Assembly (NCBI RefSeq): GCF_017744115.1
Contig: NZ_JAGHQW010000016.1
Coordinates: 43,686-107,685 of the forward strand
Origin: Salinisphaera sp. G21_0
GTDB lineage: Bacteria > Pseudomonadota > Gammaproteobacteria > Pseudomonadales > Endozoicomonadaceae
Length of the DNA stretch: 64,000 nt
Direction: 5' to 3'
Shown: positions 37,001-45,924 of the stretch, one piece after another
Layout: each line of letters starts with the position of its first letter
How positions within the stretch are numbered: the first letter of the stretch is position 1
The notes under the pieces: model-generated
Told to the model about the DNA's origin: nothing
The model's input: only the letters and a program-made list of their open reading frames with translations
Databases searched by the model: none
Made by a program: the position numbers and the translations under genes

Positions 37001-40000
37001 GGTTGCTCTGGCGTTGAATCCCGAAGGAAACCAGCAACCTCCTCTTTGGAGATTTTTCCGGCTTCCATATAGAGGAAGTAATGCTGACAGAATAATGCGA
37101 TTAAATCCGATTGAGGCGTGACTGCTGCCGCAAGATTTTGCAGATCACGGCAAACCGGGAACAGCGCCTGCCCGGATTTTTCTAACCGTTGGTAAACGTA
37201 ACAATGCAGGGCGGCAATATGCTCAGCGGTTTGATCCAGGTTTTCCGGGGGTAATAATTGCCGGGCAATCTTGCCCAGCTCCTGCTCATTGTAATCATCG
37301 ATTCTGATAATCCGGAAACGATCATTAAGTGCCGGTGAAAATGCGCTGCGCCCGCTGTATTCCGGTGGGTTAGTGGTGGCAAAAAGGTGGAAGCCGGGCG
37401 TGCAAGGCTCGGTCAGTACATCATTGAGTTCACCTTCAAGGTCGGCACTGCTGATCATGTTCAATTCTGAAACCACCAGAACCGTCCCTTCCTGCTGGGC
37501 TTCCCTGATGGCTTGCTTCAGTTCAGCCCAGTCACAGTCTCCGGCATTGAAATAACGAACTTCGGTGGGCCTGCTCGTTTCATCACTGTCATCCCACATA
37601 TCCAGCAGCAACTTCAATGTTGCGTCCTTGCCTCTGCCGGCCGGGCCTTCAACCAGTGTCGCCCTGCGCCCTGAATGGCGAACACCACTTTCATGCTCAA
37701 GACGGAGACGATCAAGATCCTGGGCCAGCGTCTGCATTAATGATTTAACGGACTGTGATGATGTATCAAATTCAGGTTTTGCCCGGTTAACGTAGCAACA
37801 GAATTTTTCGTAAAGCTGATCAAGACGCAGGTCGTATCCTGTCACGGTGGTTGGCAGTTTGCGGGCCTCATAGCGGTGCTCAAACCACAGCTTTAAAATC
37901 TGGTAAGACGCTTGAGTCTGCTTATTCAGTGAGTGAGCGATGACACTGTCAAACCCGTTCCAGACCATATCATCAAGCCGGGTTTGCGTGACACGCCAGG
38001 CAGTGTAATGGAGCTGACAGGCCATCCAGCCACAGACATCGGTGAGATCCCGGGGACTGAAGACCCGGTCCGGCAGCAGCAGTTTCAGTTGCTTTTGCAG
38101 CTCCATCACCGTGTCGGCAGTCTGCCGGGCCACAGCGTCATCAAGCCCTGTCAAAGAGGCCCCATGAAATAGCCTGTTCAGTGCAGTCAAGACCACCTGT
38201 TCTTTCAGGAACTCCGGGCTTAAAGCGGGATAGTGAACCCTTATACCCCGATCCTGCAGGACCGTTTGCTCACTGCGACCGGAGTAGGCACCGGGATTAC
38301 AGGTGAACACAACCCGGTGTTGGGGTGAAATATCCACTCTTTCGGAACCACAGAATATATGGGGATTTGCCGACCAGATACCGGCCAGCACGTTATCCAG
38401 AAGGTTGGCGGCAAGATTCGCCTCATCCACCACCAGGGTCACCATCTCACCGGGCCGGGGCTCTGTTCTGGCCCATTTCAGGATAATTCCCGCCTGCTCT
38501 GTCATCCCACGGTCATCACCCTGATGTTGCCAGACCCACCGCTTGAGGAGATGGCTCTCTTCTGCGCCGGGGCCAATCGTCAGGGTAAACGTGGGACCTG
38601 ACGATTTTGCCGCCTGATGGGCGAGATAGCTTTTGCCCGTACCGGTGGTGCCCTCAAGGGTGATCAATTTATTGCCACGGATTCGTCGCCTGAGTCGGGC
38701 CAGTCTCCTGAGGCCCCTGCTGTGCTGGGATATGCGTTTTGAGAGTATTTGCTCCAGCACTGACGGATCATCATCACTGGCATTAATAAATTGCCGTTCC
38801 AGCAGGCTGCGGATCAAATTTCGCTGCTGGTTTGCGGAGGCATTCTGCTGGATTCTCAGAATACTGGTGGAGAGGTTGTCCAGTCGCGTCTGAACCGGAC
38901 TACTCTGTTGCTTCCGAAAATCCCAGCCGGCGTAAAGGGCATTGTTCAGAATCCGGGTAATTACGGATGAGCGGTAAGTCGCCTCAGGCAGTGTATTCAA
39001 GAGCTCATCATCACACCCAAGCCTTTTTTTCAGCGCTCGCTGGTAAACTTTGGGGGCGTGGCGACATAGAAGCGCGATCAGTGTTTTCCTGTGGCCAGGC
39101 TGGTTATAATCAAGCGCCATTGGCTCAGGGTGTGAGAAAAATCCCTCTCCGAACATATCAACCAGCTCCCATCCGTTGCTGGTAATATAGGCACTGTTGA
39201 TCAGGTGACCATCCCCAAGAACAGCGGTCAGTTTATCAATATCCACCCAATAGCCATTGTGGTCGGGCCATATTTGCCGGGTAATTGACTTTGCGAACGC
39301 TCTGACTTGTTTTTCTTTCCTGGCGACATGTGTCACCAATGTGGCAATGGCTTTGCGGTAGTGGACAGGAAGTGCTTCGGTGCCGCCTTCCTCCGTGACG
39401 ATGGCATTGGCTTCATTGAGTACCGATTGCACCAGGGCATCCGACAACGCTGGCCAATTAATAGTGGCAAACCTTTCCGGCAGCGTCCTTAAAGCACTGT
39501 GCAGTTTTTCCAGCCCCTCTTTCAGCTCAATCCAGGCTTGGGAGTGTTCAGGAACCGGCGGAGTCACGGCGACTTCCCGGGCAATTGCACTGTGCCATAC
39601 CAGCGATTCCGTTCTGACACCTTCAGGCCATACCAGGTAAATTCTGGAATCAGCCGGTATCTGCTCTTTACTGCCGTTGACAAAGAAATGGCCCGGTTTC
39701 AAAAGCAGGGTTTCCAGCTCAAGCTGCAACCTGGGGTTTTGCTCCAGGCCACACAAAATAACCGGTTTGTTTGACTGCAAAGCCTTCATCATGCCGGACC
39801 AGCGGAATCCGTATTGATATCTGGCTTCAGAGGTTATATGTGGGTTATTAACCAGCTGCGTCAGGGTCGTTTCAGGATTGACACGGACAATCTCAGCCTC
39901 CGGGTGCCTGTTGAACAGATCATTCACCAGACCTTCGTGATCCTCACTGCGCAGGATCCGGATCATTTGCTCAAATGCTTCACCAGCTAATTGAGGCGAA

Positions 40001-41391
40001 CTGTCAGGCCTGGCAGGAAAGAAAGAGTCGGGTTGCCTGGTTTCGAGCAATGTCAGCGGGACTTTCGTTTCTTTAGCTTCCATCAGCGTTGTGAGCCGAT
40101 GGAGTAATTGTGTCCACTGCGCCTCCTGCAATGAAGAGGTCACCACTATTGACCCTCCTGCCTGAATGGCTTCTTCCAGAGGATGGTGCTCGCAACTCTC
40201 TCCTTTGTCGTTAATCCCCACGGTACTCAGCCAGCTTTTCACATTAGCGGAATTGATGGTGATGAGCGGACCGTCAGGGATATTGGCAGCAAGCCTGATA
40301 CTGCCAAGGAGCCGGGACCTGTCTTCCCCCCCGGATTGTCTGACCCGGAAGAACATCTCTTCAGGCAGTGACAGTTTTTCGCCCTGCACTTCGATTTCCC
40401 GGGTGATTTTTATATTACGCAGAGCCTGGGTAAATGCCGGATCCTCTTCGGGGGCATCGGTTATCCACAGTTTTTTTGGTACCTCTCTCTCAATGACTCC
40501 CGACTCCCAGCCGAATCCATGATCTGCCTTTACACCGTAGCTCCCGAGCAGTGTTGGCCGCCAGGGAACACTGCCGTGACACAAATTAATGGAGCACTTT
40601 TCATTTTCATGTGCCGGGTTATTTTCATCCGGGGCGCAGGGAGAGATATCAAGAATAGAAGGATGTGCTTCAGGAACGCTGGTGAGGGATGCCAGCTTTT
40701 TTTGATAATCCCAGGTATTGTCTACCCGGTTTATGCGCCGACAGGTATCGGCTCCCAATGAAAAGGTATTACCGGTATGAAGCTGTTTTTTTTGCACCAG
40801 AACCAGTATCTCGACATGACTGCCTAATCTGATTTTATTTAACGAAGGGTTTTCCGGGTCAAGCAGGTCATTGAGCGCCACGGTATCGCTGGGATGCATC
40901 TTCTGTAAATCAACCACCAACCGGATCGGACGACTGTTGTCAAATAGCTTGCCCGGTGAACGCTGGCATTTGCCACCAACTTCCAGATGAATACGCTGGC
41001 GCAGGTTGTCCCTGGACAAATCTTCAAAACTTTGTATCAGGTGAATCTCAGCACCGGCCTCTCCATTTTGTGCACGTTGGTACTCAAAGGTAGACAGCCT
41101 GTCCAAAAGTGCATCTACGTGATCATCAGGCGGCATGATGATACAGTCAAACTTCACCGGGTTGGCGGTATCAGCTCTCTTTTTTTCTGTTGCGGCAATA
41201 TCAAAACTATGAATTGGTCGTCTTTCACTGCCCGGGCCACTGGAAGAAATATCATCTTCCGGTGACATCTGAAGAAATGGAGTGTATTCATCAGGTAACT
41301 CTTCACTTGATGATTGATTGCCAACAGCCGGAGGACTGGAGGGTAAGATTCCACCAGGGAATAAACCGGAAATTCTTTCGAAAACATTCAT
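34027..41391 (-). CDS. Giant two-AAA+ ATPase with transglutaminase-like domain
   Basis: A 2454-residue protein with an unusual layout. Residues 1 to about 70 look disordered (Ser/Pro/Glu-rich). About 70-880 are of unknown type. The first AAA+ module, about 905-1130, has Walker A EGTTGTGKS (K920), Walker B LVVDEAN and a TCNPGAYSGRSE segment like MoxR/midasin-type ATPases. A second, about 1240-1450, has EGPAGRGKD (K1255) and ATTNPPEYSGRSAF. A hydrophobic stretch follows near 1640-1660. A transglutaminase/papain-like domain then shows C1988 (GSCRHRA), H2014 (IHDWAEVW) and D2029 (YDLGG) in the canonical order. The ATG at 41391 follows GGGGA. Inferred to be a host-directed or toxin-like machine; not a family I recognise. 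Confidence 0.8.
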   Translation of the reverse strand: MNVFERISGLFPGGILPSSPPAVGNQSSSEELPDEYTPFLQMSPEDDISSSGPGSERRPIHSFDIAATEKKRADTANPVKFDCIIMPPDDHVDALLDRLSTFEYQRAQNGEAGAEIHLIQSFEDLSRDNLRQRIHLEVGGKCQRSPGKLFDNSRPIRLVVDLQKMHPSDTVALNDLLDPENPSLNKIRLGSHVEILVLVQKKQLHTGNTFSLGADTCRRINRVDNTWDYQKKLASLTSVPEAHPSILDISPCAPDENNPAHENEKCSINLCHGSVPWRPTLLGSYGVKADHGFGWESGVIEREVPKKLWITDAPEEDPAFTQALRNIKITREIEVQGEKLSLPEEMFFRVRQSGGEDRSRLLGSIRLAANIPDGPLITINSANVKSWLSTVGINDKGESCEHHPLEEAIQAGGSIVVTSSLQEAQWTQLLHRLTTLMEAKETKVPLTLLETRQPDSFFPARPDSSPQLAGEAFEQMIRILRSEDHEGLVNDLFNRHPEAEIVRVNPETTLTQLVNNPHITSEARYQYGFRWSGMMKALQSNKPVILCGLEQNPRLQLELETLLLKPGHFFVNGSKEQIPADSRIYLVWPEGVRTESLVWHSAIAREVAVTPPVPEHSQAWIELKEGLEKLHSALRTLPERFATINWPALSDALVQSVLNEANAIVTEEGGTEALPVHYRKAIATLVTHVARKEKQVRAFAKSITRQIWPDHNGYWVDIDKLTAVLGDGHLINSAYITSNGWELVDMFGEGFFSHPEPMALDYNQPGHRKTLIALLCRHAPKVYQRALKKRLGCDDELLNTLPEATYRSSVITRILNNALYAGWDFRKQQSSPVQTRLDNLSTSILRIQQNASANQQRNLIRSLLERQFINASDDDPSVLEQILSKRISQHSRGLRRLARLRRRIRGNKLITLEGTTGTGKSYLAHQAAKSSGPTFTLTIGPGAEESHLLKRWVWQHQGDDRGMTEQAGIILKWARTEPRPGEMVTLVVDEANLAANLLDNVLAGIWSANPHIFCGSERVDISPQHRVVFTCNPGAYSGRSEQTVLQDRGIRVHYPALSPEFLKEQVVLTALNRLFHGASLTGLDDAVARQTADTVMELQKQLKLLLPDRVFSPRDLTDVCGWMACQLHYTAWRVTQTRLDDMVWNGFDSVIAHSLNKQTQASYQILKLWFEHRYEARKLPTTVTGYDLRLDQLYEKFCCYVNRAKPEFDTSSQSVKSLMQTLAQDLDRLRLEHESGVRHSGRRATLVEGPAGRGKDATLKLLLDMWDDSDETSRPTEVRYFNAGDCDWAELKQAIREAQQEGTVLVVSELNMISSADLEGELNDVLTEPCTPGFHLFATTNPPEYSGRSAFSPALNDRFRIIRIDDYNEQELGKIARQLLPPENLDQTAEHIAALHCYVYQRLEKSGQALFPVCRDLQNLAAAVTPQSDLIALFCQHYFLYMEAGKISKEEVAGFLRDSTPEQPAPVDGHRYDHGLCRWLFQTIPDLDRPIFIQRSTSGGFGVTPTRELVIDEKLSDSDARAEIIKRAAQWLWRQETGLPDDLEVGGDNQSRALYVMQQRQWFRARIKGSDVLPSEVFKLSGWESGPAESQVSAGHMDVLRYLDGYRHIFSEREIWERLLRGDLQVDIDKPVSVWEAYLKPACLPVAVVCCLPVLAIAQCLPYLSRTAGEKLDGNVSSLLREQPRQRGVRRYSGGGYQSIETRAVIGCFGSESGPIRKERTFYGQDIRSYRLNFIDYKVTDNGNIYRNKWKPEKRDLIRVFPEAMNPPSANNNVRLHPGETYGCHTIKVGPNHKLFPLPSRFPREEITELRTEPVRAHQVFLDNYTGQHWIQFSGLINRSIHVHYKLSKKCSSAGLLEKADVNKVHDTQPVEIETQKQDKCCCLTGELFKPHDHNQRDDLISPQGNHCPEPIRHRVDVLFNTVRAAAQAPITMLTNNQQLVLDIINATDDQGRIAAAVEYCRQFDTQSNLEIKDDLAQTLLSEAVGSCRHRAPVFKFILQYFGITCRIVISEIHDWAEVWNGHDWETYDLGGAYSEEDTHGHNPYFPKIDVHDFAARETDKNSLAALAPEVIGHFQKANLEGFSQGCERLSTCKQYGSSFIEEQRLVEESLLAGLNQMAESGSDDCRQVLEHIDHCQNQLDAPSRYHHPPKKMWGFLESVLTNHLKHCIEKKVTNIGWCSLLAAFIVQKKWIEPKVEHSFNLFLNLKQWRWIEANVPSLGMLANQNIENWYNLWKHNERPFIFSSRYNEQLNEMVTEIDEDTMPTGCSETFETLLGASAKIEQWTDQPEDGIPDISRLLHGIPAYRKVASSQSQVGKPLFLMTNGFIDTRNQPEETQTRFAHYLYKRAQSLKAPMSIGLAGREGFRFRPFHVFKPTSTVHVKNLLLNYDKVFTPDKHCCAENVSGFVAKQKDNVAMLENTRIKKMMDSEDLVVIRSEDVQKIYDEYFESLGVQS

Positions 41392-41639
41392 ATTCGTAAG
41401 TCTTCCCCAGTCAGAAGTTGGCCAAATGATCCATAAGTTCTGACCACAATTTCGCAAGAATGTTCCGTATCTTTACTTTACCATCCATTGATCACCGCCC
41501 ATTGGCTGACCAAAGCAGGTAGAACGCGCCTTAAATTACTGGCTAACAATTTATGCACACCTGAAAAACCGTTGTTGAAACTTTTCAGGAAAAAAACTGT
41601 CTAACTTGCCAGCAAAAAAAACTGATTTAGGAGAATATT

Positions 41640-42143
41640 ATGGACTCGATTCGATCTTGTCTTGATTACACGTTACTTCGCCCCGACTGCCGGGAGTGCT
41701 GGCCATGTTCAGCCGGGATGGGTGCATTCTTTGGTGGAGTTGGCGGTTTGTTCGCCGGCCTTAGCGTTGAAATTGCGACATTAACAGCTGGCGAGGCAGT
41801 AGTTTGTGGTATCGTAGTGGGTGCGGCCGGAGGAGCAGTTGTCGGCACTGCAACAGCGGCGACCTTCCTTGCCTTTTGTTGCAAAGGTCAGGACGATACC
41901 CAAAATCATCAAAACACTTCCATTAATTCCAGAATGGTCACCAGGCAACCAGACACGATAATCCGTTTCCCCCGTCCCGACTCCGACTCCGACTCAAACT
42001 CAGACTCACCGCATGTCACATATACAGGCGCATATTATCCTGCAGTTCTCATGGGTAGTCACGGCGGATACTGCGATAGCAGTTATGGTGGTGGTGACTT
42101 TGGCTGCGGCGGCGGTGATGGTGGTGGATGCGGTGGTGAGTGA
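41640..42143 (+). CDS. Small Gly/Cys-rich membrane protein
   Basis: A 167-residue protein. Residues about 25-85 form two hydrophobic, glycine-zipper-rich segments (GAFFGGVGGLFAG and GIVVGAAGGAVVGTATAA). A polar part with a DSDSDSNSDS run follows, and the last ~35 residues are dominated by Gly, Asp, Tyr and Cys (GGGDFGCGGGDGGGCGGE). TTAGGAG precedes the ATG. It diverges from the giant gene across 248 nt. Family unknown; glycine zippers favour membrane oligomers, so a pore-forming or anchoring role is possible. Confidence 0.6.
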   Translation: MDSIRSCLDYTLLRPDCRECWPCSAGMGAFFGGVGGLFAGLSVEIATLTAGEAVVCGIVVGAAGGAVVGTATAATFLAFCCKGQDDTQNHQNTSINSRMVTRQPDTIIRFPRPDSDSDSNSDSPHVTYTGAYYPAVLMGSHGGYCDSSYGGGDFGCGGGDGGGCGGE

Positions 42144-42321
42144 GCGAATCCCGCAAATTTCAACACTTACAGATCGTGGTACCTTAATATGTATGCAGAT
42201 GTAGCACCCTGGTAGCGAGCAGCCGGAATTCCGGCTCAATGTAATATTCGGAAATTTCTATCGCCAAAGATTAAATTCTCAGGCTAGAATAGCATTCCCT
42301 TGACTACCTTTGGAGCCATGC

Positions 42322-43359
42322 GTGGTTACGCTTGTTGCGTATGTTGTCATCGCTATTGCGGTGTCCTTTATTTGTTCGGTGTTTGAAGCCGTCCTACTCA
42401 GTATTTCCCCGGCCTATGTGGTTAGTCTTGAGCAGAAAAACAGCAAATGGGCAAAGATTGTCCGTGAGCTGCACGATCATATTGACCGCCCTCTGGCCGC
42501 TATTCTCACCCTGAATACCATTGCTCATACCATTGGTGCGGCAAGTGCAGGTGCCCAGGCAGCGAAAGTCTTTGGTGATGCCGCCGTTGGTGTTTTTTCC
42601 GCCGTGCTGACTTTACTGATCCTGGTGTTGTCTGAAATTATTCCAAAAACCATTGGTGCGTCCTGGTGGCAATCCCTGGTTCCGGTCATGGCTGTTGGTG
42701 TGCGCTTTATGGTTAAGCTGCTACTGCCCATTATCTGGATCACCGAGTTACTGACCAGTAAGCTGAGTCCAAAAGACAAAACTAACCCCTATCTGCGTGA
42801 TGAAATTCAGGCGATGGCCGACCTTGGCTTCCAGGTTGGTGCACTTCAGGGTGTCGAGTCTGAGCTGATGAAAAACATGCTGAAGTTTCGTGATCTCCAG
42901 ATTGTGGAAATCATGACGCCTCGCTCAGTGCTGTTTTCATTGCCAGAATCTACCACCACTGATGCTTATATGAAGGAGTTCACCGGTTCCAGCTTCTCTC
43001 GTATCCCTGTGTACGGTGAAGACCCGGACGATATCAACGGCTTTGTCATGAGAAATGACATTTTGCTTTCCCACCTTCGGGAAGGCGGCAGTACCAGACT
43101 GGAAAGCCTGAAACGTCCGATTATTGCCGTGCTGGAAAAAGAGCCGCTGCCAAAACTGATGGCAACGTTCCTGGAAAAACGCAGCCATATCGCCATGGTG
43201 GTCACCGAATATGGCGATATCCGTGGTATCGTGACACTGGAAGACATGATTGAAACACTGCTTGGCCGCGAAATCGTCGATGAAAGTGACGAAGTGGTGG
43301 ATATGCAGCTGGCAGCAAAAACCAAGTGGGCGCATCGCCTGACGGCAACCGCTTCCTGA
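42322..43359 (+). CDS. CNNM/CorC-family membrane protein with CBS domains
   Basis: A 345-residue protein. The N-terminal DUF21 region (about 1-160) has three to four membrane segments (VAYVVIAIAVSFICSVFEAVLLS) and the LSEIIPKTIGA motif. Two CBS domains follow (about 190-315: MTPRSVLFSLP and YGDIRGIVTLEDMIE). Relatives take part in magnesium or divalent cation export or are called hemolysins. The GTG at 42322 is chosen because GGAG lies 7-8 nt before it; a TTG at 42310 is an alternative. It lacks the C-terminal CorC/HlyC domain of longer members. Confidence 0.88.
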   Translation: MVTLVAYVVIAIAVSFICSVFEAVLLSISPAYVVSLEQKNSKWAKIVRELHDHIDRPLAAILTLNTIAHTIGAASAGAQAAKVFGDAAVGVFSAVLTLLILVLSEIIPKTIGASWWQSLVPVMAVGVRFMVKLLLPIIWITELLTSKLSPKDKTNPYLRDEIQAMADLGFQVGALQGVESELMKNMLKFRDLQIVEIMTPRSVLFSLPESTTTDAYMKEFTGSSFSRIPVYGEDPDDINGFVMRNDILLSHLREGGSTRLESLKRPIIAVLEKEPLPKLMATFLEKRSHIAMVVTEYGDIRGIVTLEDMIETLLGREIVDESDEVVDMQLAAKTKWAHRLTATAS

Positions 43360-43394
43360 CAGCCTTCTTCCTTAGAGCGGGCAGTTCATAACTT

Positions 43395-44432
43395 ATGAAC
43401 AAATACCTGAAACTGATCATGCTGTCGGTGGGCTTGAGCGGGTGCGATCAGTTTTTCCCTGAAATACCGGATTTATCCCGTTCGCCCATGACCGTCTTGC
43501 TGGAAGACCAGATCCAGCCACGTTATACCAGTCTGGTTTCTGAGGCATTGAACCTGAGAAACCTTGCCTCGGAGTTCTGCCTTAATCCGGATAACAAAAA
43601 CTTCGGGCTCCTGCAGCAACAGTGGCGTACGACCATGTTAAGCTGGCAGTCAGCGGAAGCGGTGAGCCAACTGATGCTGGAAGAGAATATGGAAGGCTGG
43701 CGTTTTCAGTTCTGGCCAGATAAGAAAAATCTGACCGGCCGCAAAGTTGAAGCGCGGCTCAAAAGTGCAGCCCCTGTGCCATTATTGTCAGACAGCGTTA
43801 TTCTCCAGGGGCTTTCCGCTTCCGAATACCTGCTCTTTGATTCCCGGGCCAATGATGCCCTGGCCCTGAAGAAAACCGAGTATTGCCAGTTTCTGATGGA
43901 AAACACGGAAGCACTGTTTGCCAATAGCATGGAGTTGCAGCAGAACTGGGAAAAGTCCGGTAACTACTCCCTCAAGTTAATGGCAATGGAGCGGGGCCAA
44001 CATGCCCTGGGCCTGAATGGCTGGGTGCTGAACAGCCTAGATGCCCAGACTTCACGGCTAAAAAAAGAGCTGGCCCTGCCCCTGGGGAAACATCGCACCA
44101 ACCTTTTTCTGGCGGAATCCTGGCGCAGCCAACAATCTCTGGAAAATATCCGGACGGTGCTTGCAACTGCTGATTCGCTGGTTGCCCTGGCCATTGAACA
44201 ATCCGTTAATCAGGAACAGGCTGAGTTGTGGCAAGGCATTGTTGAGGTGCTGGATCGTCTCTTATTAGCCATGCAACACCTGCCTTATGATTTCACCACT
44301 GCGATTGAACAGGGAAGAATTGAAGAGCTTTACCAGCTGAAAGAGCACATTAACGCACTTAGCCAGCAGATTGTCACAACGGCGGGCAGGCTTCAGGTGC
44401 CTTTGGGTTTTAACTCAAGTGATGGGGATTAG
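43395..44432 (+). CDS. Imelysin-family periplasmic lipoprotein
   Basis: A 345-residue protein with a lipoprotein signal (lipobox GLSGC, Cys at about 17). The helical mature part has QWRTTMLSWQSAEAV and GLSASEYLLFD, typical of imelysins, and a second half with ERGQHALGLNGWV. Imelysin-like proteins are usually linked to iron uptake and can be regulated by Fur, but no clear Fur box is visible. It lies 35 nt after the CNNM gene, probably in one operon. Confidence 0.82.
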   Translation: MNKYLKLIMLSVGLSGCDQFFPEIPDLSRSPMTVLLEDQIQPRYTSLVSEALNLRNLASEFCLNPDNKNFGLLQQQWRTTMLSWQSAEAVSQLMLEENMEGWRFQFWPDKKNLTGRKVEARLKSAAPVPLLSDSVILQGLSASEYLLFDSRANDALALKKTEYCQFLMENTEALFANSMELQQNWEKSGNYSLKLMAMERGQHALGLNGWVLNSLDAQTSRLKKELALPLGKHRTNLFLAESWRSQQSLENIRTVLATADSLVALAIEQSVNQEQAELWQGIVEVLDRLLLAMQHLPYDFTTAIEQGRIEELYQLKEHINALSQQIVTTAGRLQVPLGFNSSDGD

Positions 44433-44440
44433 TGCATCAA

Positions 44441-44790
44441 TTCGATGAGTTTGATGTGTACAATCTCCGTTCACTCTGAGCGGAGTCGAAGGGTGATTGG
44501 CACAGTCTTTATTCCAATGGCACTGACTTAAGCTTAAAAGCCCCGTAAACATGGGGATTGATACAGGTTGAGAGGTTTGAATTGGAACCACAAAGTACAC
44601 AAAGAGCACTAAGAAGAGCTTTTCTTTTCCTTTGTGCTCTTTGTGTGCTTTGTGGTTCAAATCGTAGGGTGCCTTGAAGCCTGCGTATGGCAGAGCTTTC
44701 ACTCTTAAGTCAGTGCCATTGGTCTTTATTCAGGGCATGGAGCTTACGCCCTTCGACTCCACTCAGGACGAACGGAGTTTGGGGGTTGGA
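44441..44790. repeat. Nested palindromic repeat region
   Basis: A 19-bp perfect inverted pair, CCAATGGCACTGACTTAAG at 44514-44532 and its complement at 44704-44722, encloses a REP-like palindrome (44585-44658). An outer pair, CTCTGAGCGGAGTCGAAGGG near 44473 and CCCTTCGACTCCACTCAGG near 44751, encloses both. The left edge (44441-44481) is also found at 56455-56495. No ORF of merit is inside the 615-base gap between imelysin and pilin genes. Confidence 0.75.
44585..44658. repeat. REP-like palindrome, copy A
   Basis: GAACCACAAAG at the left and CTTTGTGGTTC at the right form a long imperfect stem around an AGAGCTTTTCTTTTCC core. Related palindromes are at 47473-47534 and 50611-50669. Confidence 0.75.
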
Positions 44791-45047
44791 GCAGGTGTCG
44801 GCTCGCAAGGGGAGCGATCTACAAAAGCCACGCTTAGCAAATCTCTGGTTTTAGTATTGTGACACATATCAAACCATGTTACTTTTTTCGTGTTCTGCGT
44901 AGCTATACAGATGATAACCATAAGCTTTTAGCGGAATACACACTGAGAAAGGACGATGTACCCAGGGTAGGGTGGTTAAAAGACGCATGTCTTGTATGAA
45001 GATGCATGCTAAAAAAACTATAAATGATGTTCCCGGGGGACAGAAAA

Positions 45048-45590
45048 ATGAAAAAACAACAGGGTTTTACGCTGATTGAATTGATGATCGTTGTGGCGAT
45101 CATTGGTATTTTGGCGGCAGTGGCTATTCCGCAGTATCAAAACTATATTGCACGCTCTCAGCTATCTGAGGTTATGGTTAACCTGTCATCAGCAAAAACT
45201 ACTATCGAAGAAACTGTAGCAATTGACGGTGCCTTCCCTCAGTTTGCTCAAGCTGCTGGTATGGGCATTTCTACAGCAGGTTCAATTGCTTCTGCGGTAA
45301 GTGTCCAAACAGGTGGAGCAAATAGTACAACGGGTTACGTTAAAGTTACTCTTGTTACTGATCCAACAGAAGAGCGTCCAGTATTAAATGAAGATGGTTC
45401 TGCTCAAACAGATGAAGCTGGAAATCCAGTTACTGTAACTGTTGCAACAGGTGCTGCCCAATTGAACACTGCATTACGTGGCGGTATTTTCAACTTCAAG
45501 CGTAATAATGCTGGTACTTGGTCATGCATATCTAATATTCCAGATCAGTACTTGCCATCTGGCTGTACTTTTGATGCTGCTACTCTTTAG
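45048..45590 (+). CDS. pilA: Type IV major pilin-like protein
   Basis: A 180-residue prepilin. The leader MKKQQG is cut before [17 protein letters not shown]; Glu5 of the mature protein is present. The C-terminal Cys pair ([15 protein letters not shown]) gives the D-loop disulfide. The ATG at 45048 has GGGGGA upstream and gives the canonical short leader, unlike an upstream in-frame start at 45024. The helix-coding DNA is nearly identical to that of the pilin at the left window edge, over about 35 bases. A role in motility, adhesion or DNA uptake is inferred. Confidence 0.92.
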   Translation: MKKQQGFTLIELMIVVAIIGILAAVAIPQYQNYIARSQLSEVMVNLSSAKTTIEETVAIDGAFPQFAQAAGMGISTAGSIASAVSVQTGGANSTTGYVKVTLVTDPTEERPVLNEDGSAQTDEAGNPVTVTVATGAAQLNTALRGGIFNFKRNNAGTWSCISNIPDQYLPSGCTFDAATL

Positions 45591-45924
45591 TAGTTCTGGC
45601 CACTTTCCCAAGCTTAACTTGGCTCCCACGCTCCAGCGTGGGAATGGATTCCTGCTAAATAACCTTCCTAACAGTGCCTGCCCAACTAAAGAATATCGAC
45701 AGAATAAGCCTCAACTCTGAACAGCACACTTAAGAGCCTTGCTCCTGTGCGTCGGATGGATACGAAAGTTCGCAGATATTCTTCTCGCAGGTAGTTGACA
45801 GGGGCTTGTGGCAGGCAATCCCACGGAAACCCGTGGGATCAAGGTCAGAACCTAAACGCTGGCCTGAAATACTAAGAGATCATTTTCACTCAGTATCTTT
45901 GTCCATTGCGCTTCCAACAAAAAA
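45591..45924. other. Intergenic region after pilA
   Basis: 334 bases with no supported gene. A palindrome at 45621-45647 is its clearest feature, and probably serves both strands as a terminator. Confidence 0.5.
45621..45647. repeat. REP-type palindrome downstream of pilA
   Basis: TCCCACGCT-CC-AGCGTGGGA is a near perfect stem. Similar 'TCCCACGCTCCAGCGTGGGA' elements occur as dispersed repeats in many gammaproteobacteria. It lies 30 nt after the pilA stop. Confidence 0.7.

Noticed and set aside
44441..45047. CRISPR-like array
   Set aside because: The repeats are inverted, not direct with regular spacers, and no cas genes are nearby.
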